Below, piece after piece: positions 14,166 through 22,086 of a DNA stretch of 22,994 nt (positions are counted from its first letter, which is position 1; every line of letters begins with the position of its first letter). The translations under genes and the position numbers were made by a program. A model generated the notes under the pieces. It saw only the letters and a program-made list of their open reading frames with translations. It did not search any database and was not told where the DNA came from. This DNA comes from an uncultured Rivibacter sp. (GTDB lineage Bacteria; Pseudomonadota; Gammaproteobacteria; Burkholderiales; Burkholderiaceae), in NCBI GenBank assembly GCA_946481025.1, contig CAMLNA010000066.1:1-22994 (forward strand), written 5' to 3'.

Positions 14166-14502
14166 TGACGGCCCGCTTGCGCATCCCCCCAATTCCCCTC
14201 ATTTCCGGGGCCTCGCCCCGCCCGGCTGTGGAGCATTGCTCGAAGCGGCTGGCCAAAAGTCATCCCACCCCCCGATGGGAGGGAGCCTTCCCGCGACCGG
14301 TGGACTAAGTTTGTCTCGTGGTCCAGCCGGGCTCTTTGGGAGGCACCATGGCTTTTCTTCGACAGTGTCTGCAGGAGGTGCGAACGAGGCAGCACCTCCC
14401 CGGAGTGGTGGAAGCTGCTGCCCCGGTGCCTCGCCAGCGGATGGCCGTGTGGCCGGCCGGCCCGCGCGCCGGCGACGCCGGCAGCCGGGCCTATGCCGGC
14501 CT
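14166..14502. other. Remaining intergenic region between the convergent chelatase-like and cytochrome genes
   Basis: No convincing gene. It holds a hairpin CGGGGC-CTC-GCCCCG (14206-14220) and an exact 8-bp inverted repeat GGAGGTGC/GCACCTCC (14374-14381, 14392-14399). There is also a plus-strand ATG at 14348 preceded by GGGAGG four bases away. That ATG opens a 68-codon frame (MAFLRQCLQEVRTRQHLPG at its start) ending at 14554 antisense to the cytochrome 3' end. Its second half is low-complexity GC-rich coding, so it may be a chance frame or the remnant of a lost gene. Confidence 0.4.
14468..14482 (-). terminator. GC-rich hairpin just after the cytochrome stop
   Basis: GCCGGC-GTC-GCCGGC on the minus strand forms a perfect 6-bp stem with a 3-base loop, about 20 bases past the cytochrome TGA at 14503. 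No U-tract follows, so it would be a weak or Rho-assisted terminator, or a 3' end protector. Confidence 0.3.
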
Positions 14503-17358
14503 TCAGGAGTCGAAGGCGATGCGTGCGCCGGAACCCGGCGGCGTGCAGGTGTAGGTGACCTCCTGGCCGGGCGTGGACGCCAGTGCCCGCACGGCCGCTT
14601 CACTGCGCTGGCTGCCGTCGGCCGCCACGAACACGCGGCGCGCGCCGTCGTACATCAGGCCGCGCGACACACCGCCTTCCACCACCCGCGCCACCAGGCT
14701 GCACTCCGTCACCGCCCCGCCCAGCTCCTTCGACGTGAACGGCGTGCGTGCGCGCTGCATCAGCAGGTCGATGCGGGCCGACACCGCCGCAGCGTTGCCG
14801 CTCGTCAGCGTGACCTGCTGCCCCACGATGGGCGCGAGGTCGCTGTCGAAGGCCATCATGAAGTCGACCACGTCGCGCCGCGTGCCGTCGGGGTTGATGA
14901 TCGGGAAGCCCACCGTGAGCTGCGGGTTGAACACCTTGGCGGTGAAGAAGCGGAACAGCGTGTCCACCGCGCCGTCGTGCACGAAGCCGAAGCCGCGCAC
15001 CTGGTCGCCCAGGAAGCCGGTGTCGGGCGCGCCGAAGAAGTTCACCTTCGGCGAGCCGAACATGCCGACCTTCTGGTACATGTTGCGCAGCTGCGGGATC
15101 TTCACGATCTGCGTGATGCCCTCGAAGCTGGCCCGCCCGCCGGTGCCGAAGAAGCCGCTGGCCGGGTCGAGCCGGTGGCAGCCTTCGCAGTTGAAGGCGG
15201 TCTGCCCCGAGACGAAGCTTCCCAGCGGCCCGAGGTCGATGCCGTCCGAAGGCCGCGAGCCGACGTAGAAGTTGCGGCCCCGCTGCTGCGGCGCGGTGAG
15301 CGAGTTGTCGAGCCTGCGGATCGGGTTGGGCGGCATCATCACCGGGATCTGGAAGTCGGCGAACTTCTGCATCTCGGCTTCGGACAGCGGCGCCGTGCCG
15401 CCCAGCAGCCCCTCGAACGCCACCGCGAAGTTCTTGAACGACAGCACGCTGTCGGTGCCGCTGCTGCCGAACAGGCCGGTGGCCCGGTCGCCGCGCCAGT
15501 GCATCGCGCCGGAGTTGCGCATGCCGCGCAGGGTCTGCGTGGTCATGGGCCCTTTCATCGGATGGAACTCGTTGGCGTTGTCGCTGCCGTTGACGGGCGA
15601 CTTCACGCCGAACAGGATCTTGCCCAGCGCGATCTCGGTGGGCGACGCCAGGTTCTTGGTGATCGGGTTGTTGGTGACCCGGTCGTCCGGGTTGCCCAGG
15701 TCCCAGGCCAGGTCGTCCATGTCGCCGAAGATGTGGCAGCTCGCGCACGAGGCTTCGCCGTTGGCCGAGAAGCGCCGCGCGTCATACAGGAATGGCCGGC
15801 CGGTGGTCACGGAGGCGGGCTCCGGGTTCTTCATCGCCACCGACGACGTGGTGCCGCGCGTGGCCAGGTCCACCACCTTCACCGCGTTGTCGAAACGCGT
15901 GCTCACGTACAGCCGTCCGCGGGCTTCGTCGAGCACGAGGCCGCTCGGTCCGCCGCCGCCCACTTCGATGTAGCGGGCGCTCGCGGTGCGCGGGTTGAAG
16001 CTGTCGTTCTCGAGTTCGGCGGTGTCGAACACGCCGATGCGGCTGGAGCCGAAGGCCGCCACGTAGAGCGTGCGGCCGTCGGCGGTGACCGCCATGTCCA
16101 GCGGCGTGGCCAGCGAATGCTGCTTCATGGTCCAGTCGAACGACGGGTTGCCCGGCAGCTTCGAATAGTCGATGTGCTTGTTGAGGTGGCGCGGCGCCAC
16201 GGTGTTGCCCGAGATCACCGTGATGCGGGTCTGGGCCAGCCTGCCCTGCACGGTGTGGCCGGCATAGGTGCCAGGGCCTTCGAAGCGCACCTCGTTCACC
16301 GCTTCGGTGTTGGACACGTACACCTTGCCGGTCACCGGGTTGGTCACCATGTTGAAGAGCACCGTGCCCACGCCGGCATGGGCCGCCTTGGTGGCCAGTG
16401 AATTGGCGTCCACCGCGAACACGTCCAGGTCGGGCAGGCGGAACTGCACCGCGTTGTTCCAGTTGCGGCGCAGCTCGTCTTCCCACTTGCCGCTGGCCTT
16501 GTTGTACTTGACGATCAAGGCCACCTCGGGCGCCTTCCTGCCTTCGAAGTTGGTCTTCGGCCCGGGGTTGCCGCCGGGCATGATCTTGCCGTTCTCGCCG
16601 ATGCAGGGCAGGTTCGGGTTGAACCCGGTGCACACCAGGGGCTGCAGCACCGAAGTCGTCTGGTTGCCGGACTTGAACGCCGCCACATAGACGGTGGCCC
16701 GGTCGGGGCTCACCGCCAGCGCGCGCGGCGTGTCGGCAAAGAAGCTGAGGATGCGCTGCGGCACGCCACCCACGGCGGCGCCCAGGCTCGCCGGGTTGAA
16801 CACCCACACGTCGGCCCGCCCGATGCTCGGCGTGGTGAGCTGCGGGTCGCCCGCGCCGGGCACGCCGGCGATCGACGGGTCGCTGCGGTGCTGGCCGCGA
16901 TGCGCCGTGGTGATGAACGCACGTTCGGGGCTGCCGGCGAACACGACGTCGCGCGGCTCGTCCCCCACCAGCAGGGTGCGCACCACCCGCGGCGTGCCGC
17001 CGAGCTCGACGATGCTCACGCTGTCGGACAGGTGGTTCACCACCCACACCTCGGTGCTGCTGCGCGCGGCCACGGCCACCGGCTCCAGTCCCACCGGCAC
17101 CCGTGCGGCCAGCTGCAGGCCTGCATCGGTGATGTTGAAGACCTCCAGCGTGTTGTTGGGCGTGTTGGCCACGAACAGCTTCGTGCGGTCGGGGGACAGG
17201 GCCATCGGCCGCACCGGGCCGCTTTCGAACTGCACGAAGGAAGGTGACTGGGCGGCCGCCGGGCCGTGCGCAAGGGCAGCGGCCAGGGCCAGAAGCAGAA
17301 GCAGCAGCAGGTTCACCGAGGCGAAGCCCCGGCACCGCGGCATGGGAAGCGAGTGCAT
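14503..17358 (-). CDS. Secreted beta-propeller / di-heme cytochrome c (CCP/MauG-like) fusion
   Basis: A 951-residue exported protein. A signal peptide (LLLLLLALAAALA core, cleavage AAA|QS) is followed by a YVTN-type beta-propeller (about 40-510) with repeats such as ALSPDRTKLFVANTPNNTLE and AVTADGRTLYVAAFG. Next comes a cytochrome region with two haem c sites, CASCH (538-542) and CEGCH (724-728), and conserved stretches HPMKGPMTTQTLRG, HWRGDR and FVHDGAVDTL, as in di-heme peroxidase/MauG relatives. A small C-terminal domain with two Cys (VTECS, YTCTPPGSG) ends the protein. The ATG at 17358 has AAGGAG five to six bases upstream; a second Met at 17343 is less well placed. It should act in the periplasm or outside, transferring electrons or oxidising a substrate. 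It is divergent from the LuxR regulator gene, a likely controller. The substrate is unknown. Confidence 0.88.
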   Translation of the reverse strand: MHSLPMPRCRGFASVNLLLLLLLALAAALAHGPAAAQSPSFVQFESGPVRPMALSPDRTKLFVANTPNNTLEVFNITDAGLQLAARVPVGLEPVAVAARSSTEVWVVNHLSDSVSIVELGGTPRVVRTLLVGDEPRDVVFAGSPERAFITTAHRGQHRSDPSIAGVPGAGDPQLTTPSIGRADVWVFNPASLGAAVGGVPQRILSFFADTPRALAVSPDRATVYVAAFKSGNQTTSVLQPLVCTGFNPNLPCIGENGKIMPGGNPGPKTNFEGRKAPEVALIVKYNKASGKWEDELRRNWNNAVQFRLPDLDVFAVDANSLATKAAHAGVGTVLFNMVTNPVTGKVYVSNTEAVNEVRFEGPGTYAGHTVQGRLAQTRITVISGNTVAPRHLNKHIDYSKLPGNPSFDWTMKQHSLATPLDMAVTADGRTLYVAAFGSSRIGVFDTAELENDSFNPRTASARYIEVGGGGPSGLVLDEARGRLYVSTRFDNAVKVVDLATRGTTSSVAMKNPEPASVTTGRPFLYDARRFSANGEASCASCHIFGDMDDLAWDLGNPDDRVTNNPITKNLASPTEIALGKILFGVKSPVNGSDNANEFHPMKGPMTTQTLRGMRNSGAMHWRGDRATGLFGSSGTDSVLSFKNFAVAFEGLLGGTAPLSEAEMQKFADFQIPVMMPPNPIRRLDNSLTAPQQRGRNFYVGSRPSDGIDLGPLGSFVSGQTAFNCEGCHRLDPASGFFGTGGRASFEGITQIVKIPQLRNMYQKVGMFGSPKVNFFGAPDTGFLGDQVRGFGFVHDGAVDTLFRFFTAKVFNPQLTVGFPIINPDGTRRDVVDFMMAFDSDLAPIVGQQVTLTSGNAAAVSARIDLLMQRARTPFTSKELGGAVTECSLVARVVEGGVSRGLMYDGARRVFVAADGSQRSEAAVRALASTPGQEVTYTCTPPGSGARIAFDS

Positions 17359-17437
17359 GGTGTCTCCTTGTCTCTCTTGTGGTGGGGTGGAGCCGACGGA
17401 CGCCCGTGCGGGGCCCGGCTGCCCGGCGGGCATCGTA

Positions 17438-17478
17438 GGGAGGGGCCCCGGGCGGCGCCCCCTCCCAAGGGAGGGGCC
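17438..17478. repeat. GC-rich palindrome with repeated GGGAGGGGCC
   Basis: GGGAGGGGCC occurs at 17438-17447 and again at 17469-17478, 31 bp (about three helical turns) apart. The second copy forms an exact 8-bp inverted repeat with CCCCTCCC at 17459-17466, with AA between. It lies in the 276-bp divergent gap between the cytochrome and LuxR genes. It may be a regulator site or one of the GC-rich palindromic repeats seen between genes in such genomes. A possible -10 (TACACT, 17546-17551) for the LuxR gene is nearby. Confidence 0.4.
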
Positions 17479-17634
17479 GCACGTGTGCACCCCGGCCCCG
17501 CCGGCGGCTGCGTCCATCGCATCCGTGGCCGCCGCGGGCCTCCGCTACACTCGCGCCCCACCCCGGCCGGCGGCCCAGCGTTCCCCCGGCCCGGACACGA
17601 TCGGTTGCACCTTCCGCTCGCCCGCGATGCCGAG

Positions 17635-20304
17635 ATGAAGACCGAGCCCCCGCTGCTGGCCCTTTCGAGCGTGACGCGCCCGGCCCTGATGGCGCGGCTG
17701 GACGCCGCCTCCAAGCTGCGGCTGGTGGTGGTGGCGGCTCCCGCCGGCTCCGGCAAGACGACGCTGCTCACCCAGTGGTTCCGCCACAGCCGGCAACGCC
17801 GGCTGGCGGTGTGGCTTTCGCTGGAACACCCGCCCGTGGCCGCGCACGCGCTGGCCGCCCGGCTGCTGGACGGCCTGGCAGAAGCGGACCCGCAGACCCC
17901 GGCCCTGCCCGCTGCGCCGGACGATCCGGAGCAAGCCCTGGCCGCCCTGCTCGCGCAGCGCGGCGGCGACCTGGTGTTCGTGATCGACGACTTCCACCGC
18001 GTGCAGGACCCGCAGTGCCTGCGGCTGGTGGATGCCCTGCTGGCCGCTTCGTCACCCGGGGTGCACTGGGTGCTGGCCGGGCGCTGCCTGCCCGGGCTGC
18101 ACCTGTCGGCCTGGCGCCTGCGCGACCAGCTCGAGGTGCTGGACGGCGGTGACCTTGCCTTCGACGCCGCGCAGCTGGCCCAGCTGGGCCGCAAGCTGAT
18201 GGGTGAGGCACCCAGCCGCGCCGAGGCCGAGCGCCTGCTCGACGCCACCCTGGGCTGGGCGGCCGGCGTGAAGCTGGGGCTGCTGGCGATGGCCCGCCGG
18301 CCGGGCGCGTTGGCCGCCGCTGACGGCGACTTCGACGGCGGGCATGTGGAGGTGGCCACCTACCTCGACGGCGAGGTGCTGCGCGAGCAGCCGCCGCGGC
18401 TGCAGGACTTCCTGGTCGCCACCAGCGTGGTCGACCTCATGACCGGCGAGCTGTGTGATGCGCTGATGGCTCGCGACGGCTCGCAGGCCGTGCTGGAGCA
18501 GCTGGAGCGCGGGCAGCTTTTCGTGACGGCGCAGGACCAGCACGGCCTCGCCTTCCGCTACCACCCGCTGTTTCACGGCTTCCTGCGCAGCCGCCTTGCT
18601 GCCGACCCGGCGCGCAAGCGAACGCTGCACGAGCGTGCGAGCCGCTGGTATGCCGGGCAGCAGCGTTTTGCCGAGGCGCTGCCGCATGCCTTTGCCTCCG
18701 GCCGGCCGAGCTGGTGTGCGGAACTGATGGAGCGCGCCGCCCAGCGCTGGCAGGAAACCGGCGACATCGCAGAGGTGCTGCGCTGGTGCGAGAAACTGCC
18801 GAGCGAGCAGTTCGCCGCCCGGCCCGCACTCGGCGTGAGCTACGCCACCTGCCTGACCCTCGCCCGCCGATTCGACCAGGCCCGCGCGATGCTGCGCCTG
18901 CTGGAACAGGCACATGCCCGCACCGGCGCGCCCTCGGCGTTCCAGCTGCGCACGCTGCAGCAGATCCTGCAGGTGCTGAGCGGCGAACCTGAAGCCCTGC
19001 CCGACGAAGGCCCTGCCGCGGACGATGGCGACGGCGAGGCCGGCCTGCGCGGCCTGCAGCTGGTGAGCCGCGCCTATGCCATGTTCTGCCGCCACCGCTT
19101 CGACGCCGCGTGGCGCCAGGCCATGCACGCGAAGGAGATCCTTGCGCCGATGAGCCCGTATGGGGTGGGATATGCCAGCAGCGTGCTCGCGCTGGTGGAA
19201 CGCGCCAAGGGCGACTTCGGCTCGGCCTCGCGGCGGGTCGAGCAGCTGTGGGCCGGGGCGCGCAACGGGCCGCGCAATGCCGCCTGGGCCAACGCGGCCA
19301 CCGCGCTGGCGCTGGTGCGCTACGAGACCAACCGCCTGGCCGAGGCCCGCAGCCTGTGCGAGGAGGTCCTGCCGCTGCTCGAAGCCGGCGGCACCTATGA
19401 AACGCTCGCCACTGCCGCCCGCACGCTGGCCCGCGTGCGCGCCGCCGATGGCGACCATGACGGCGCGATGCGCCTGCTGGACTTCCTGCACGGCGTGCTC
19501 GAAGGCAGCCGCGAACGGCGTTTCGCGGCACAGGTGTGCGCCGACAAGGTCCGCCTGTGGCTGGCGATGGGCGAGCCCGCACGGGCGCGCCGGTGCGCCG
19601 CGGAGTTCGGCGTGCACGATGCGTCGGAGTGGTCGGAGGCGCGCCCTTACGACGAGGCCTGGGAGCGCCGCGGCATGGCGCTGGCGGCCATCCTGTCGCA
19701 TGAGTGGCGGCACAACGAGGCGCGGGCCGTGCTGGAGCAGTTGCGCGACAGCGCCCAGGCCGCCGGCCATGTGCTGCGCCTGCATGCGGTGGAGGCCTCG
19801 TTGGCCAGCTGCCTGTGGGACGCGGGCGCCCGGGACGAGGCGCTGCTCTGCCTGCACCAGTCGCTGGTGCGTGCGCGGGGCCATGCGCCCTCGCGCAGCT
19901 GGTTCGACGACAACCCGCGATTCCACCAGGTGCTGGTGGCCGCGCTGGACGTGCCGCAGATGCGCCGGCTCATGCCCGAACGGGTGCTACGGGTGTTCGG
20001 CGCGGCGCTGGGGCGCGGGCATGCCAGGGCTGCGGCCGGCGCGGCCGATGCGCTGACCACCCGCGAACTCGAAGTGCTGGTGCTGCTCGCCCAGGGCCTC
20101 ACCAACCAGCAGATCAGCACGCGCGCGCAGATCTCGCTCACCACGGTGAAGTGGCATGTGAAGAACATCTTCGGCAAGCTGGGTGCGAGTACCCGGGTGG
20201 GCGCGGTGGTGCGGGCGCGGGAGCTGAAGCTGATCGACTGGGAGCAGCACAAGACACCGGCTCCTGCGGGCCGGGCGCCGCCACGCCCGGCCTCACGCGG
20301 TTGA
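17635..20304 (+). CDS. MalT-type LuxR-family ATP-dependent transcriptional activator
   Basis: An 889-residue regulator, close to the roughly 900 residues of MalT. It has a Walker A motif APAGSGKTT (35-43), a Walker B-like VFVIDDFH (114-121), a long helical TPR-like sensor region (about 400-780) and a C-terminal LuxR helix-turn-helix (about 805-865: LTTRELEVLVLLAQGLTNQQ, TVKWHVKNIFGKL). Members are ATP-driven activators that oligomerise on repeated sites when a ligand binds. The start at 17635 is the first in-frame ATG that gives the usual MalT-like N-terminus (SSVTRPALMARL). It lies between the divergent cytochrome and the mono-haem lipoprotein 137 bp downstream, so these are the likely targets; the ligand is unknown. 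Confidence 0.9.
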   Translation: MKTEPPLLALSSVTRPALMARLDAASKLRLVVVAAPAGSGKTTLLTQWFRHSRQRRLAVWLSLEHPPVAAHALAARLLDGLAEADPQTPALPAAPDDPEQALAALLAQRGGDLVFVIDDFHRVQDPQCLRLVDALLAASSPGVHWVLAGRCLPGLHLSAWRLRDQLEVLDGGDLAFDAAQLAQLGRKLMGEAPSRAEAERLLDATLGWAAGVKLGLLAMARRPGALAAADGDFDGGHVEVATYLDGEVLREQPPRLQDFLVATSVVDLMTGELCDALMARDGSQAVLEQLERGQLFVTAQDQHGLAFRYHPLFHGFLRSRLAADPARKRTLHERASRWYAGQQRFAEALPHAFASGRPSWCAELMERAAQRWQETGDIAEVLRWCEKLPSEQFAARPALGVSYATCLTLARRFDQARAMLRLLEQAHARTGAPSAFQLRTLQQILQVLSGEPEALPDEGPAADDGDGEAGLRGLQLVSRAYAMFCRHRFDAAWRQAMHAKEILAPMSPYGVGYASSVLALVERAKGDFGSASRRVEQLWAGARNGPRNAAWANAATALALVRYETNRLAEARSLCEEVLPLLEAGGTYETLATAARTLARVRAADGDHDGAMRLLDFLHGVLEGSRERRFAAQVCADKVRLWLAMGEPARARRCAAEFGVHDASEWSEARPYDEAWERRGMALAAILSHEWRHNEARAVLEQLRDSAQAAGHVLRLHAVEASLASCLWDAGARDEALLCLHQSLVRARGHAPSRSWFDDNPRFHQVLVAALDVPQMRRLMPERVLRVFGAALGRGHARAAAGAADALTTRELEVLVLLAQGLTNQQISTRAQISLTTVKWHVKNIFGKLGASTRVGAVVRARELKLIDWEQHKTPAPAGRAPPRPASRG

Positions 20305-20422
20305 ACACCGAAACCGTTCAAGCCTGAAAAACCGCTGTTCAACCGGCCCGCACTGCAGCCTGCCAGGCTGGCGGCACCGCCCGCCGCGGGGTTCGACAAC
20401 CATGTCGCCTCCAAGTTCGAAC
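20301..20422. promoter_or_regulatory. Cluster of GTTC-based inverted repeats before the haem lipoprotein gene
   Basis: TTGAAC (20301-20306) pairs with GTTCAA (20316-20321). GTTCAA recurs at 20337-20342, 21 bp (two turns) from the previous copy, and an exact palindrome GTTCGAAC is at 20415-20422. A small hairpin CAGCCT-GCC-AGGCTG (20356-20370) without T-tract lies between. Repeated half-sites on the same helical face suit a cooperative activator such as the adjacent MalT-type protein, but no tested site supports this. Confidence 0.3.
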
Positions 20423-20441
20423 AGCACTTCAGGAGGAAGCC

Positions 20442-22076
20442 ATGACCACAGGAAGGATCTCGCGATTCAGGGCGGCGCTGTGCGCCTGGGCAGCACCATG
20501 CCTGATGCTCGCCGCATGCGGCGGGTCATCGCCGGACGAGCATGCGCAGGCCGCAGGCGCCCAGCAGGCCAAGGAATCGCTCGCCGCATCCGCCCCTGCC
20601 GTTTCATACGAGCGCAGCTTCGTCATCACCGACCCGCAGGTGCTCGACAGGATCGCACCCGACTTCAAGCTCGGCGCCCTGCTGTATGCCGTCAGCCGGA
20701 ACCTGAACCAGCTCGCGCTGGACCACCCGGACTGGGGCAAGGAGCAGCGCGACCCGAAGTTCTTTGCCCTGCACCCCTTCAAGGGAGGTGCCCGGGACGT
20801 GGACACGCACAACGCGCTGGGCGCCACCGACCCGGACGAGGCCAAGGTCGGCACGGTGCCGGTCATCTACAACACCTTCAGGAACATGATCCTTGCCGAC
20901 GGCGCCTTCGAGCCCGACCGCGGCATCGAGCCGTTCCGCCTGATCGCGGTGGTCAACCGGCTGGACCTGGCCGGCGACTTCGACATGCGCGGCGGCGGCA
21001 TCCTCGGCGGCGCCGAGCGCCGGTGGTTCGGCGAGGCGCGCCTCGTGTTTGCGGTGGACCGCACGCTGCCCGACGGCTCGCCGGTGCCGATGACGATCTC
21101 GGCTGAGTACCGGCTGCCGGCCCTGAAGAGAGGCGCCAACGGCGCGATCACCCTGGACAACGGCTTCGTGTTTGCGAACGGCCCGGTCGACGAAGCCGAC
21201 TGGCGCCAGCGCCGCCAGCTGTGGGCCCAGGTGTGGCACGAGCTGTCGGCCCACCCGCTGAACTCGCCGGAGTACCTCGCGCGGCTGCGCACCATCCTCA
21301 GCTGGACCGCCTACGGCGTGCGATTCGACCGCGCCCTCATCAATGCCAGCACCAATGCCTCGCACAACCTGGCGTTCCGCACCGGCGAGCGCGTGCGTGT
21401 CGGCCTGGGCGCTGGCGGCGACCAGCAAGGCGGCCTGACCGATGAATTCGAGTACCGCGAGTTCTACCTGAACGACAACTGGATGCTGAGCACCCGCAAG
21501 CTCCGGCGAGAACCCTTCGACTGCGCCAGCCGGTCGGCCACGCTGGCCGACCGCATCGTCGAAGAGTGGTGGAGCAGCACGAACTCGATGGCATGGCGCT
21601 ACACGCTGGGCGAGCGCAACCTCGAAGACACCGAGCTCGCCGAGCTGAAGGCGATCTGCGGCAGGCTGCCCTACGGCCAGGTCGACGATGACGGCAACAC
21701 GCAGCTGCGGGCCAAGTTCGCGCGCTTCACGGCAGCGAGCGTGTGGCGCACGCGAAAGTCCTTGAGCGAGGCCCAGGTCCACAGCTTCGCGCTGGGCAGC
21801 TGCTCCGGCTGCCATGCGGGTGAAACCGGCACACAAGGCTTCCACGTCGCCCCGGCGCCGGCGGGCCAGCCCGCCCGGCTGTCGGCCTTCCTCTCACCCG
21901 CGCAGCAGCCCGTGACGAGCGCTCCGCGCGGCACGCCCCACGGCTTCGACGAGCCCGGCAGGCGCATGCGGCTGGTGGCCCGCTTCGCCGACGGCGATCC
22001 GAACATGACCGACGAGCCGCTGCTCTACGACATCGGCTGCAAGCACGTGGACGTGCCGTGCAGGCCGCAGCCGTAG
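20442..22076 (+). CDS. Mono-haem c lipoprotein of an uncharacterised family
   Basis: A 544-residue protein starting at an ATG with AGGAGG five to six bases upstream. The signal peptide ends in the lipobox LAAC (Cys26), followed by GGSS, so it should be membrane-anchored in the periplasm or outer membrane. The body has FRLIAVVNRLDL, a GEARLVFAVDR segment and RLPAL, recalling a family of proteobacterial lipoproteins of unknown function that I know only as hypothetical. Near the C-terminus it has a haem c motif CSGCH (454-458) in FALGSCSGCHAGETGTQGFH, the only one. A single haem at the end suggests electron transfer to or from another carrier. It is downstream of the MalT-type gene and near the di-heme cytochrome, so the three may form one redox unit. 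It ends 10 bp from the convergent lyase gene. Confidence 0.75.
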   Translation: MTTGRISRFRAALCAWAAPCLMLAACGGSSPDEHAQAAGAQQAKESLAASAPAVSYERSFVITDPQVLDRIAPDFKLGALLYAVSRNLNQLALDHPDWGKEQRDPKFFALHPFKGGARDVDTHNALGATDPDEAKVGTVPVIYNTFRNMILADGAFEPDRGIEPFRLIAVVNRLDLAGDFDMRGGGILGGAERRWFGEARLVFAVDRTLPDGSPVPMTISAEYRLPALKRGANGAITLDNGFVFANGPVDEADWRQRRQLWAQVWHELSAHPLNSPEYLARLRTILSWTAYGVRFDRALINASTNASHNLAFRTGERVRVGLGAGGDQQGGLTDEFEYREFYLNDNWMLSTRKLRREPFDCASRSATLADRIVEEWWSSTNSMAWRYTLGERNLEDTELAELKAICGRLPYGQVDDDGNTQLRAKFARFTAASVWRTRKSLSEAQVHSFALGSCSGCHAGETGTQGFHVAPAPAGQPARLSAFLSPAQQPVTSAPRGTPHGFDEPGRRMRLVARFADGDPNMTDEPLLYDIGCKHVDVPCRPQP

Positions 22077-22086
22077 GCATGCGCCC

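Noticed and set aside
12289..14256. A 655-codon minus-strand frame antisense to the chelatase-like gene
   Set aside because: Composition-driven shadow; the opposite strand has a ribosome site, signal peptide and family motifs.
14129..14395. An 88-codon minus-strand frame in the convergent gap
   Set aside because: No ribosome site, no recognisable protein pattern, and it overlaps the structured RNA region.
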